Shown: one piece after another, positions 17,049 through 24,547 of the stretch
Layout of the letters: each line of letters starts with the position of its first letter
How positions within the stretch are numbered: position 1 is the first letter of the stretch
Source of the DNA: Chloroflexota bacterium
GTDB taxonomy: Bacteria > Chloroflexota > Limnocylindria > Limnocylindrales > CSP1-4
DNA: 27,564 nt
Assembly: GCA_021812735.1 (NCBI GenBank)
Contig: JAKAMV010000031.1
Location: forward strand, 1-27,564
Reading direction: 5' to 3'
The notes under the pieces: generated by a model
What the model was told of the DNA's origin: nothing
The model's database searches: none
The model's input: the letters and a program-made list of their open reading frames with translations, nothing else
Position numbers and translations under genes: made by a program

Positions 17049-17789
17049 TCAGCCGACAGAAGCGCCGAGCAGCGACCCGATCCCGTACGTGACCACGGCG
17101 GCGGCGAGGCCGAGCCCCGCCTGGCGTGCCCCGACCAGCAGCGGTGGTCGGTGGGTGAGTGTGGACACGGCTGCCCCCACGGCGAACAGGGCGCCCATCG
17201 ACACCAGCAGCGACACCCAGAACGCCGCGGCCCCGGTGGCGATCAGGTAGGGGATCACGGGCACGACGGCCCCCAGCGAGAAGGCCAGGAAGGAGCTGCC
17301 ACCGGCGGCGAACGGCGAGCCCATCGTCTGCTCCGAGAGGCCGATCTCCTCGCGCACGAACGTCTCGACCGCCAGGTCGTGGTCGGCCATGATCCGCGTC
17401 ACGATGAGGTCCGCCTCACCGCCCGAGAGGCCTCGGGAGCGGTAGATGTCGCGCAGGATCTCGGCCTCTGCCGTAGGGTCCTGGTGCAGCTGCGCCCGCT
17501 CGAGGCGGACCTGGTAGTCGAGCACCTCGCGCTGGCTGCGGACGCTGATGTACTCGCCCACGGCCATCGAGAAGGCGCCCGCGAGGAGCCCCGCGATGCC
17601 CGCGATCAGGACGGTGTGGCCGTCGTTCGACGCGGCGCCGACGCCCATGATCAGCGCCAGGTTGCTCACCAGCCCGTCCGACGCGCCGAACACCACCGGC
17701 CGGACGATCGACGCTCCGGGGGTGTCGTGCGGCCCCGACGGGGCCAGCAGCCCGGACCAGCGGGCGCGGAGCAAGGCGAACGGAGACAC
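17049..17789 (-). CDS. VIT1/CCC1-family Fe2+/Mn2+ transporter
   Basis: Inner-membrane divalent metal transporter, five transmembrane segments, 246 residues from the chosen start. The family motif ASIVRPVVFGASDGLVSNLALIMGV opens the first helix. MAVGEYISVRSQREVL (helix 2) and the Glu/Asp-rich cytoplasmic domain AEAEILRDIYRSRGLSGGEADLIVTRIMADHD supply metal-binding carboxylates, followed by three C-terminal helices. No ferritin-like domain is fused. I prefer GTG at 17789 because AGAGG lies 6 nt upstream and a promoter-like GACAAT lies inside the longer alternative that starts at GTG 17849. The stop codon falls in an 8-bp tandem repeat (GACCAGCC, 17031-17054) and is created by one variant copy. 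Confidence 0.85.
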   Translation of the reverse strand: MSPFALLRARWSGLLAPSGPHDTPGASIVRPVVFGASDGLVSNLALIMGVGAASNDGHTVLIAGIAGLLAGAFSMAVGEYISVRSQREVLDYQVRLERAQLHQDPTAEAEILRDIYRSRGLSGGEADLIVTRIMADHDLAVETFVREEIGLSEQTMGSPFAAGGSSFLAFSLGAVVPVIPYLIATGAAAFWVSLLVSMGALFAVGAAVSTLTHRPPLLVGARQAGLGLAAAVVTYGIGSLLGASVG

Positions 17790-17827
17790 AGGCGACCTCT
17801 GGCTGGCAGGACGGGTTGGCTGCGTCG

Positions 17828-17833
17828 ATTGTC
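17828..17833 (-). promoter_or_regulatory. Putative -10 (GACAAT) of the VIT1-family gene
   Basis: Minus-strand GACAAT would start transcription near 17821, about 32 nt before the GTG at 17789, leaving room for the AGAGG ribosome site. If real, it excludes the longer start at 17849. Confidence 0.4.
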
Positions 17834-17894
17834 GCTCGCCTGCCGACACCGAGGACGGTCCGTCCGGCCCACCGCACGGATGGCCGACCTGCCC

Positions 17895-17900
17895 GACAAT
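17895..17900 (+). promoter_or_regulatory. Putative -10 (GACAAT), leaderless promoter of the redoxin gene
   Basis: GACAAT ends 6 nt before the ATG at 17907, identical in sequence and spacing to the element before the GT87-like gene. Confidence 0.5.
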
Positions 17901-17906
17901 CTGTCC

Positions 17907-18182
17907 ATGGCATCACATCCCATCGCGCACCCGGCCACCATCACCGTCTACGGCGCCGACTGGTGCGGCGACTGTCGCCGCGCGAAGCGGCTGCTCGCCG
18001 CGCGCGAGACCGCCTACGACTGGGTGGACGTCGCCGCGCGACCCGAGATCCGCGACGAGCTCACCGCGAACGGCTACCCGGCGATCCCGGTGATCGTGAT
18101 GCCGGACGGCGCGATCCTCATGGAACCGTCCGATGCGGAGTTGGGCGCCGCGCTCGACGCAGGGCCGGCGCGGACCGCCTGA
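17907..18182 (+). CDS. Glutaredoxin/mycoredoxin-like protein (CGDC active site)
   Basis: Small thioredoxin-fold redoxin of 91 residues for thiol-disulfide or mycothiol-type exchange. It has the first strand TITVYGADW, the CGDC active site, a KRLLAARETAYDWVDV helix-strand, and YPAIPVIVMPDG carrying the cis-proline. Mycoredoxin-like actinobacterial proteins show the same organisation with CGYC, so the Asp between the cysteines is a variant. Its open frame reaches far upstream, but only this segment is gene-like; the ATG at 17907 is preceded by a -10 at leaderless distance. It is divergent from the VIT1-family gene and convergent with the acidic protein gene 25 nt away. Confidence 0.85.
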   Translation: MASHPIAHPATITVYGADWCGDCRRAKRLLAARETAYDWVDVAARPEIRDELTANGYPAIPVIVMPDGAILMEPSDAELGAALDAGPARTA

Positions 18183-18207
18183 TCCGGCTCTCGGACGGCG
18201 GGGAGCG

Positions 18208-18573
18208 TCAGCTGCCCTCGGCCTCGTCGAGCTCGAGCAGCAGGCTGTAGGCGGTGTCGCCCAGGAAGGTGCGCACCGCCGCCTCGGTCTCGGCGGTGAC
18301 GTCCACCGGTTCGCCGCCCTCGTCCTCGTCCGATTCCACGTCGCCTCCGGCGAGGACGCTCATCACGCGCGCCGGCGTGGGCTCCACCGCCCACTCCTCG
18401 CCCGTCTCCGGATCGACGTCGAAGAACGACACGGCGTCGATCTCGTAGACCGCGCCGTCCGGACGGGTGAGCGTGCACGCCCACGACGCATCGTCATCGT
18501 CGACAGCGCGGATGGTCAGCGACAGCCCGAGCGAGCGGAAGAGCTCGCTGAGGTTGGCGGGGGAGTCAGGCAT
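18208..18573 (-). CDS. Small acidic protein of unknown function
   Basis: I do not recognise this 121-residue protein. It is strongly acidic (DDDDAS, DVESDEDEGGE, ELDEAEGS at the C-terminus) and has no signal peptide or membrane segment. The N-terminal half (LSELFRSLGLSLTIRAVDDDDASWACTLTRPDGAVYEIDAVSFFDVDPETGEEW) looks like a small antiparallel sheet domain, followed by an acidic linker and a helical tail. G/C third positions support coding. The start is ATG at 18573 with GAGG 10 nt upstream and a promoter-like TAGGCT farther up. The open frame continues upstream only as an antisense shadow of the sugar dehydrogenase. It is divergent from that gene. Confidence 0.7.
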   Translation of the reverse strand: MPDSPANLSELFRSLGLSLTIRAVDDDDASWACTLTRPDGAVYEIDAVSFFDVDPETGEEWAVEPTPARVMSVLAGGDVESDEDEGGEPVDVTAETEAAVRTFLGDTAYSLLLELDEAEGS

Positions 18574-18608
18574 CGGGCGGTGTCCTCGGGGTGGCAGTGT
18601 CGGGGGTG

Positions 18609-18614
18609 AGCCTA
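18609..18614 (-). promoter_or_regulatory. Putative -10 (TAGGCT) of the acidic protein gene
   Basis: Minus-strand TAGGCT would start transcription near 18602, giving a leader of about 29 nt with the GAGG site. Confidence 0.4.
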
Positions 18615-18729
18615 CCGCGTGCCGCACGGATGCGCCTGCCTGCGCGGGGGCGCCCGAGGCGCCCGGCCGCGACGGCGCACCCCCAATCCGCGCCGATGTA
18701 CGAGCCGCATCCCGCGCTCCGGCGGGCCG

Positions 18730-18735
18730 TATGCT
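18730..18735 (+). promoter_or_regulatory. Putative -10 (TATGCT), leaderless promoter of the UDP-sugar dehydrogenase
   Basis: TATGCT ends 6 nt before the ATG at 18742. The same hexamer occurs before the PadR gene and inside the left arm of the 25331-25486 element. Confidence 0.5.
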
Positions 18736-18741
18736 TGCGCC

Positions 18742-20046
18742 ATGACGCACGACTCCCGCGTGGCCGTGATCGGCCTCGGCTACGTTGGCCTGCCGCTCGC
18801 CATCGCCTTCGCCGAGGCGGGCCTGGACGTCGAGGGCGTGGACGCCTCGGCCGGGCGCATCGCCGAGTTGGCGGAGCGCCACTCGCCGATCGACGACGTC
18901 ACCGACGAGCGGCTCGCCGCCGCCCTCGGCGGGCGCCTCCGGGTCTCGTCGCCAGAGCGGGCCTCGCTCGCCGACGCGGATGCGGTGTTCGTCTGCGTTC
19001 CTACGCCCATCACCGGCACCAAGGACCCGGATCTGGGGCCCGTGGTCTCCGCGGCGGAGCTGATCTGCGCGCACCTGCGGGCCGGGCAGCTGGTGATCCT
19101 GCAGTCCACGACCTTCCCCGGCACCACCACAGGCCGCTTCCGCGAGGTCCTTGAAGCGTCTGGCCTCCGGGCGGGCGTGGACTTCGACCTCGCCTTCGCC
19201 CCGGAGCGGGTCAACCCCGGCGACCCGGCGTCCGCCTTGAGGACGACGCCGCGGCTCGTCGGCGGCTCGACTCCCGCGGCAACGCACCGCGCCGCCGCGC
19301 TGCTGCGCAACATCAACGACCGGGTCGTCGAGCTGTCCTCGCCCGACGCGGCCGAGATGGCGAAGCTGCTGGAGAACACGTTCCGCAACGTCAACATCGC
19401 CTTCGTCAACCAGCTCGCCCTGCTGTGCGAGCGGATGGGCCTCGACGTGTGGGAGGTCATCGACGCCGCGGCCACCAAGCCGTTCGGGTTCATGCGGTTC
19501 ACGCCGGGGCCCGGCGTCGGCGGCCACTGCATCCCGGTTGATCCGTACTACCTGTCGTGGCGGGCGCGCGAGTTCGACTTCACGGACCGCTTCATCGAGC
19601 TCGCCGGGGACATCAACTTCGAGATGCCGCGCCACGTGGTGACGCTGACCGCCGAGGCGCTCAACGAGCGAAGCAAGGCGCTCAAGGGGTCGCGGGTGGG
19701 CGTCATCGGCGTGGCGTTCAAGCCCGATGTGCAGGACCCCCGCAACTCGCCGGCCGGCGCCGTGCTGGCGCTGCTCGCGGAGCGCGGCGCCGAACTCCGC
19801 TACCACGACCCGTACATCCCCGAGTTCCGGGACGACACGGGCCGAGTGCACCGGGGCGTGGGCCTCGATGCGCTCCTCCACTGGGCGGACGTCATCGTCG
19901 TGGTCACCGCGCACAGGCGGATCGAGTGGGACCACCTGTACGCCAACGCCGAGCTCGTGGTCGACACGGTGAACTCGTCGCGGGGGCGGCCGCTGCGGCC
20001 AAAGCAGGTCCTGCGGCTGGGCGCGGGGTGGTCGGCCGGCGCCTGA
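18742..20046 (+). CDS. Nucleotide sugar dehydrogenase (UDP-N-acetylglucosamine 6-dehydrogenase, WbpA-like)
   Basis: NAD-dependent enzyme that oxidises C6 of a UDP-hexose(amine) to the uronate, 434 residues. GLGYVG (11-16) is the NAD-binding loop. The substrate helix contains AEMAKLLENTFRNVNIAFVNQLA with Lys208. The catalytic cysteine is Cys263 in GPGVGGHCIPVDPYYLSW, and the C-terminal domain has GVAFKPDVQDPRNSPA and YHDPYIPEF. The ENTFRNVNIAFVNQL and CIPVDPYYLSWRAREF forms fit the WbpA/UDP-GlcNAc group better than UDP-glucose dehydrogenase, but specificity is inferred. ATG is chosen by the conserved N-terminal strand (RVAVIGLGYVGLPLA) and the adjacent -10. No other polysaccharide gene is nearby. 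Confidence 0.92.
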   Translation: MTHDSRVAVIGLGYVGLPLAIAFAEAGLDVEGVDASAGRIAELAERHSPIDDVTDERLAAALGGRLRVSSPERASLADADAVFVCVPTPITGTKDPDLGPVVSAAELICAHLRAGQLVILQSTTFPGTTTGRFREVLEASGLRAGVDFDLAFAPERVNPGDPASALRTTPRLVGGSTPAATHRAAALLRNINDRVVELSSPDAAEMAKLLENTFRNVNIAFVNQLALLCERMGLDVWEVIDAAATKPFGFMRFTPGPGVGGHCIPVDPYYLSWRAREFDFTDRFIELAGDINFEMPRHVVTLTAEALNERSKALKGSRVGVIGVAFKPDVQDPRNSPAGAVLALLAERGAELRYHDPYIPEFRDDTGRVHRGVGLDALLHWADVIVVVTAHRRIEWDHLYANAELVVDTVNSSRGRPLRPKQVLRLGAGWSAGA

Positions 20047-20155
20047 ACGCCCCTTGGGGTTCGGGCCCGCGTCGCGGCGCGCGCTGCGGTGAGCGTCACC
20101 CCCGGGCCCGCGCCGCGGCGCGGTGAGCGTCACCCCGGCCTGCCTCGCGGCGCGG

Positions 20156-20201
20156 TGCCCGTTGAGCGGGCATTCCGTCGCACGTGACCGCTGAGCGGTC
20201 A
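20156..20201. repeat. Pair of related 17-bp palindromes
   Basis: TGCCCGTTGAGCGGGCA (20156-20172) and TGACCGCTGAGCGGTCA (20185-20201) match at 14 of 17 positions. Position 3 and its symmetric partner change together (C-G to A-T), preserving the palindrome. Centres are 29 bp apart. They could be tandem operators or hairpins ending the upstream transcript. Confidence 0.6.
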
Positions 20202-20399
20202 GATCATCGCGCCACCGGGATGGGAATCCGGGCGAGATCGGCCCGCTCGTGCGTCGGGTTGACCGGACAGCGGGTACATGCGCCGGAGTGCCCGCCGGGC
20301 GGGCAGCCGGCTGCTCCCCCCAAGACCGCCCCCCGGCCCGCAGGCGCGGCGCGCCGTTGCTGCGGCCGAGACGGCCCATCCCGCGACGAGCGCCGCGCA

Positions 20400-20405
20400 T
20401 AGATT
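20400..20405 (+). promoter_or_regulatory. Putative -10 (TAGATT), leaderless promoter of the flavoprotein gene
   Basis: TAGATT ends 7 nt before the GTG at 20413. No clear -35. Confidence 0.45.
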
Positions 20406-20412
20406 CGGCAGC

Positions 20413-21804
20413 GTGACCGACTACCGACGCATCTCCTACTGGCTCGAGACCGCTCACGACAACCTGACGCCGCGCCCGCCGCTCGAGGGCGGCACCGACG
20501 CGGACGTCGCAATCCTCGGGGCGGGGCTGACCGGCCTGTGGACGGCGTACTACCTCCACCGCGCGGACCCGTCGCTGCGGATCGTGGTGGTCGAGCGGGA
20601 CATCGCAGGCTTCGGCGCCTCGGGCCGCAACGGCGCCTGGTGCGCGCCGGACCTCAACATCTCGATGGGCCGCCTGGCGAGGCTGCACGGCGAGGACGCC
20701 GCCCGCCGCATACAGCAGGCGACGTACGACGCGGTGGACGAGGTGGGCCGTGCGACCGCCGCGGAGGGGATCGACGCCGGGTTCCACAAGGGCGGCGAGG
20801 TCATCGTCTCGCGCGGGCCGCAGGGCGAGCCGGCGCTGGAGGAGTCGCTCGAGGAGTACCGCCGCTTCGGCTTCGGCGACCGCTACCGGCTCATCGGCGG
20901 CGAGGAGCTCAAGGCGCGGATCTGGATCGCGGGCGCGACGAGGGCGCTCGTGTCCGAAGACGCCGCGGTCGTCCACCCCGGACGCCTGACCCGCGGCCTG
21001 GCGCGGTTGCTTGAGCGCGAGGGCGTCCGGATCGTCGAGCAGACGCCCGTCACCGACGTCCGGCCCAAGGACGGCACCGGCCAGGCGACGCTGGTCACGC
21101 CGCGCGGGGACGTGCGTGCCCCCGTCGTGGTGCTGGCCGGCGAGGCGTACCTCTCCGAGCTCAAGTCACTGCACCGCCAGCTCGTGCCGCTCTGGTCGCT
21201 CATCGTGCTCACCGAGCCGGTCAGCGACGAGGCGTGGGCCGAGATCGGCTGGCGCGGGCGGGAGGTGGTCGCCTCGACACGGCTGTCGATCGACTACCTC
21301 TCCCGGACCGAGGACGGCCGGATCCTGTTCGGTGGGCGAGGGGCCCCGTACCGCTTGGGCTCGCCGATCAAGCTGGCCTACGACCAGCACGGCCCGACCC
21401 ACGAGCGCCTTCGGGGGTTCGTGCGCGCCTGGTTCCCGTCGCTGCGGGACGTCAGGTTCACCCACGCCTGGGGCGGACCGCTGGGCATGCCGCGCGACTG
21501 GCACCCGACGATGTCGTTCGACCCGGCGACGGGCATCGCCACCTCGCGCGGGTACATCGGCCACGGCGTGTCCACGGCGAACCTCGGCGGACGGGTCCTG
21601 ACCGACCTGATCCTGGGCCGGTCCACGCCGCTCACCGAGCTGCCGCTGGTGAACCACCGCTCGCGCGACTGGGAGCCCGAGCCGTTCCGGTTCCTGGGCG
21701 TCCGGTACGCACAGTGGGCCCTCGGCCGCCTCGACGAGAAGATCGCCCGCACGGGCGTGCCGCCCAGCGGCAGGAGCCTGGCCGAGCGCATCGCCTCGCA
21801 CTGA
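20413..21804 (+). CDS. FAD-dependent oxidoreductase, DAO (glycine/D-amino-acid oxidase) family
   Basis: Flavoprotein of 463 residues, probably oxidising an amine or amino acid. The N-terminal dinucleotide fold is ADVAILGAGLTGLWTAYYL with GAGLTG at residues 36-41, ending in the ribose-binding Glu of VVVERD. ASGRNGAWCAPDLN follows, a hallmark of DadA/puuB-like oxidases. The substrate-domain strand KGGEVIVS comes next, and the C-terminal FAD segment is YIGHGVSTANLGGRVLTDLIL. GTG at 20413 is chosen because YWLE and the fold begin shortly after, and a -10 lies 7 nt before; an in-frame ATG at 20278 would add an Arg/Pro-rich tail of low credibility. It is convergent with the GGDEF-like gene. Substrate unknown. 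Confidence 0.9.
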   Translation: MTDYRRISYWLETAHDNLTPRPPLEGGTDADVAILGAGLTGLWTAYYLHRADPSLRIVVVERDIAGFGASGRNGAWCAPDLNISMGRLARLHGEDAARRIQQATYDAVDEVGRATAAEGIDAGFHKGGEVIVSRGPQGEPALEESLEEYRRFGFGDRYRLIGGEELKARIWIAGATRALVSEDAAVVHPGRLTRGLARLLEREGVRIVEQTPVTDVRPKDGTGQATLVTPRGDVRAPVVVLAGEAYLSELKSLHRQLVPLWSLIVLTEPVSDEAWAEIGWRGREVVASTRLSIDYLSRTEDGRILFGGRGAPYRLGSPIKLAYDQHGPTHERLRGFVRAWFPSLRDVRFTHAWGGPLGMPRDWHPTMSFDPATGIATSRGYIGHGVSTANLGGRVLTDLILGRSTPLTELPLVNHRSRDWEPEPFRFLGVRYAQWALGRLDEKIARTGVPPSGRSLAERIASH

Positions 21805-21859
21805 ACCGCGCGGGCAAATGGCGGATCCGCGAGCCCACGGAGACGCCCGAGCGCGAGAC

Positions 21860-21873
21860 GGCCGGTTCCGGCC
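21860..21873. terminator. Possible terminator hairpin between convergent genes
   Basis: GGCCGG-TT-CCGGCC, a 6-bp GC-only stem with a 2-nt loop, lies between the stops of the flavoprotein and GGDEF-like genes. There is no T-tract on either strand, so this is weak. Confidence 0.3.
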
Positions 21874-21881
21874 AGACCTGG

Positions 21882-22448
21882 CTAGCGGAGCAGTTCCGCG
21901 TTCATCCGCTGGTCGGCTCGCCGAACGAGCATGGCCGCCGACTCGCCGGGCGCCGGGCTCGCCCACCCGAACGAGAGCCGCAGGCCGGCGCCGTCCATGG
22001 GCAGCCGCGGCAGCAGACGCTCCCGCACGCGCTCGACGTAGTTGATCGCGGCCACCTCGTCCGTCTCGGCGAGCAGCGCGCCGAACCGCGTCACGCCGAT
22101 GCGGAACAGCAGGTCGCTGGTGCGCGATTCCCGCCACAGCGCCTGTGCCGCCTCGTGCAGGATGTGCCGGCCGACCTCCCCGCCGAAGTCCTCGCCCAGC
22201 TCCGTCACGCCCTCGACCTCGAGGACGACCACCGTCAGCCCTCGCCCGTACCGCGCGGACCGGGCGACTTCGGCGACGAGCGTTCGCTGCCAGGAGTCGG
22301 GCCCGTCCAGCCCGGTGAGCTGGTCCCGCCAGCCGCTGGGCTCCGGGATGCCGCGGATCTGCACGACGCGTGTGCCTCTCTGGTCCTGCGCTGGCGGTGC
22401 CGGCGCCACCGCGGTGCCGGCCAGCCCGTCGGTGACGAGCGGGGCCAT
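21882..22448 (-). CDS. Degenerate GGDEF-domain protein
   Basis: Single-domain cytoplasmic protein of 188 residues. DQLTGLDGPDSWQRTLVAEV (from residue 42) is the usual opening of a GGDEF domain. It continues with VVVLEVEGVTELGEDFGGEVGRHILHEAAQALW, where the metal-binding aspartate and the NDxxGH-like segment have drifted. In place of the active GGDEF loop the sequence reads RIGVTRFGALL, so diguanylate cyclase activity is unlikely. The C-terminus has RLSFGWAS and LVRRADQRMNAEL, typical of the fold. It is more likely a sensor or binding remnant. The ATG start has no ribosome site or -10 that I can see. No receiver, PAS or membrane segment precedes the domain. Confidence 0.75.
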   Translation of the reverse strand: MAPLVTDGLAGTAVAPAPPAQDQRGTRVVQIRGIPEPSGWRDQLTGLDGPDSWQRTLVAEVARSARYGRGLTVVVLEVEGVTELGEDFGGEVGRHILHEAAQALWRESRTSDLLFRIGVTRFGALLAETDEVAAINYVERVRERLLPRLPMDGAGLRLSFGWASPAPGESAAMLVRRADQRMNAELLR

Positions 22449-22649
22449 CGTCGAGCCGGGCGGCGCGCACTGACACCGGCCAGTTGGTGGGGGTGGGCCC
22501 CTACGAACGTCCCGCGCGGGCGTCCTCCGGCCGCGCGCCTACGTCGCGCGCCTACGTCGCGCGCCTACGTCGCGCGCCTACGTCGCGGTCCGGCCTCGCG
22601 CCCGCGTGCGCGGGGCCCGCAGCCCGCGGGTCCGCCGACCAGGACCGGA
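22449..22649. other. 201-bp intergenic region with a short tandem repeat
   Basis: It lies between the GGDEF-like start and the GMC oxidoreductase stop, both on the minus strand. The four-copy 13-bp repeat occupies its middle; I see no gene or convincing promoter around it. Confidence 0.6.
22532..22583. repeat. Four perfect tandem copies of a 13-bp repeat
   Basis: CGCGCGCCTACGT is repeated at 22532-22544, 22545-22557, 22558-22570 and 22571-22583 without a mismatch. The unit length is not a multiple of three and the repeat lies outside any credible gene. Confidence 0.9.
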
Positions 22650-24539
22650 CTACGAGGCCGACACCATCCTCGTGGCCGTCCGGTGGGCGAGGGCCATCAG
22701 CGAGAGCATCGGGTTCACCCCGGACGCCGTCGGCATCGCCGACGCGTCGGTCATCCACACGCCCGGGGTGCCGTGGATCTGGCCGTCCGGGTCCGCGACC
22801 GACGATCGGGCGTCGATCCCGATCCGGCAGCTCGACATCTGGTGGGCGCTGAACAGCAGGATCCGGTTGGCCGAGATGGAACGGCGGGCGAGCCCGTCGA
22901 GCCAGGCGTCGAAGGGCTCGCCATCGCGCCAGGCGTGGGGCGGGGTGACGAGCGGGATGATCTGGCGCGCGCCGGCGGCGCGGTGCACCCGGGCGAGCTC
23001 GACCGAGGCGCGCCGCAGCAGCTCGCGCTCCGGGGCGCCCGGCGCGTACTCGACGCTCGTGCCCCCGTCCCGGGCGATCGAGATGCGGCCGACGGCGCGA
23101 TCACGCACGATGCCCAGGAACGCGGCCACGCGGTCGCACTGCGTCATGACCTCGCGGTGGCCCGCGCTGTCCCACCACGGCAACCCCGAGGCGATGAGCC
23201 CGGGGTGCGTCGGCGCGGCCTCCATGCGGAAGCCCCACGACCCGTCCGCCTCGCCGAACGCGTCGCTCATCACGCTCTGGGGAACGCCGGACCAGGGGGA
23301 GAGCGCCTCGTCGTAGATCCCCGCGATGGCCGCCACGGGGTGCATGTGGAGCGTGCGCCCGGCGGTGCCGGCGGCGATGCCGGACCGGAGCAGCACGACA
23401 GGCGACAGAATCGACCCGCCGGCGACCGCCACCTGCGGCGCCCGGACCGTGATCTCGCCGCCGGGCACGCGGGCCACCACGCCGCCCGCCCGTCCGTTCT
23501 CGAGCAGGATGCGGACGGCCTCGGACCGGTCGAGGACCTCGGCACCGTTCGCACACGCGGCGGCGAGGAACGTGCGCAGCACCGACTGCTTCGCGCCCCG
23601 CCGGCAGCCCACCGCGCAGGGTCCGCAGTCGCCGCAGCTCCGCACGTTGCGCGGGATCAGCTGCCACGAGTGGCCAAGCGCCTCCAGCCCCGCGGCGAGC
23701 TTCGCGTTGGGCCCGTTGCGCTGGCTCTCGGCGGTGGTGACGCCGAGCGCGGCCTCGATCGCCTCGTAGTGCAGGTCGAGGTCGTCGCCCACGCCGGCGG
23801 CGCGCCACTCCTCGCGGACGGCGGCGGGTGCTCGCAGCGACGAGCTCCAGTTGACCACCGTGCCGCCGCCCACGGCCGACCCCGCGCGGATCGCGATCCA
23901 GCGGTCGGCCGTGGCCGACAGGCCGCGGTCGAGGAACAGGGCCGCGAGACCGTCGAGCTCGGGCCCTCCGAAGGCCGACTCGGCGACCATCGCAGCACGC
24001 TCGAGCACCACCACCCGCCGGCCCGCCGCGGCGAGTACCCCGGCCACGACGCCGCCGCCCGCGCCGGAGCCGATCACCACCGCGTCGGCCTCGACCACCT
24101 CGCCGGCCCGCGGCGTGCGAACGCGGATGTCGCTGGGACTGGGCGCGTCGGGGGCCGGCGGCACGAAGCCGGTCCGGGCGCGCCAGGGCGAGTCCTCGAT
24201 CCCGTACGTGAGCAGCAGGGTCAGGCGCTTTAGGTCCTGGAACGCCGTGCGCTTCATGGCGATCGGCGAGCCGCCCAGGCTCCGAAGCCAGGCCTCGCGC
24301 GCGGCTTGGTCCATCGCGCTGACGGCCCGCGGCCGGCCCGAGAGCAGCAGGTTGCCCAACCCTGAGTCGGCCACCCGGAGGAGCACGTCAAGCTGCTGGC
24401 GGAGCGACGGGCGGTTGAGCGCGTCCACCTCGGCGAGGATGCGCCGGTGGACGCCCAGCTCGCTGGCGGAGGGCAGTCCGTCGTGCGCTGGCACGAAGGC
24501 GTCGACGACGGCGGCGAGGGCCCGGTCACGGGAGGTCAT
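22650..24539 (-). CDS. GMC-family oxidoreductase (long-chain alcohol oxidase / cholesterol oxidase-like)
   Basis: FAD-dependent GMC oxidoreductase of 629 residues, probably acting on a hydrophobic alcohol or sterol. The first 110 residues are helical (RALAAVVDAFVPAHDGLPSASE) and resemble the N-terminal region of long-chain fatty alcohol oxidases. The FAD fold is ADAVVIGSGAGGGVVAGVLA (GSGAGGG at 157-163) and WIAIRAGSAVGGGTVVNWS follows. SCGDCGPCAVGCRRGAKQS has cysteines at 302, 305, 308 and 312. The C-terminus has HQMSSCRIG (His566) and DASAMPTASGVNPMLSLMALA (Asn609), the GMC catalytic His/Asn region. The ATG at 24539 is preceded by TACGCT at leaderless distance; the frame continues upstream without support. 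It is divergent from the PadR gene. Confidence 0.88.
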   Translation of the reverse strand: MTSRDRALAAVVDAFVPAHDGLPSASELGVHRRILAEVDALNRPSLRQQLDVLLRVADSGLGNLLLSGRPRAVSAMDQAAREAWLRSLGGSPIAMKRTAFQDLKRLTLLLTYGIEDSPWRARTGFVPPAPDAPSPSDIRVRTPRAGEVVEADAVVIGSGAGGGVVAGVLAAAGRRVVVLERAAMVAESAFGGPELDGLAALFLDRGLSATADRWIAIRAGSAVGGGTVVNWSSSLRAPAAVREEWRAAGVGDDLDLHYEAIEAALGVTTAESQRNGPNAKLAAGLEALGHSWQLIPRNVRSCGDCGPCAVGCRRGAKQSVLRTFLAAACANGAEVLDRSEAVRILLENGRAGGVVARVPGGEITVRAPQVAVAGGSILSPVVLLRSGIAAGTAGRTLHMHPVAAIAGIYDEALSPWSGVPQSVMSDAFGEADGSWGFRMEAAPTHPGLIASGLPWWDSAGHREVMTQCDRVAAFLGIVRDRAVGRISIARDGGTSVEYAPGAPERELLRRASVELARVHRAAGARQIIPLVTPPHAWRDGEPFDAWLDGLARRSISANRILLFSAHQMSSCRIGIDARSSVADPDGQIHGTPGVWMTDASAMPTASGVNPMLSLMALAHRTATRMVSAS

Positions 24540-24547
24540 GGGTTGCG

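Larger units (their letters stand above)
20047..20412. other. 366-bp intergenic region with an array of TGAGCG-cored palindromes
   Basis: No credible gene is present. The sequence GGTGAGCGTCACC occurs twice (20088-20100 and 20122-20134) in a degenerate tandem unit. Two related 17-bp palindromes follow at 20156-20172 and 20185-20201. From 20202 to 20399 I see only GC-rich sequence with no clear structure. Confidence 0.6.

Noticed and set aside
20278..20412. N-terminal extension of the flavoprotein starting at ATG 20278
   Set aside because: The 45 extra residues are Arg/Ala/Pro-rich without family similarity, and a -10 element lies directly before the GTG at 20413.
18574..20976. The upstream 800 codons of the minus-strand frame that ends in the acidic protein
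   Set aside because: They are antisense to the sugar dehydrogenase and flavoprotein genes. Only the last 121 codons have gene-like composition and a ribosome site.
22532..22583. CRISPR-like array
   Set aside because: Units are only 13 bp, directly adjacent without spacers, and no cas gene is present.
21234..24233. A 999-codon open frame on the plus strand
   Set aside because: It overlaps three well-supported genes, mostly antisense, and its product is low-complexity Arg/Pro/Ala/His.
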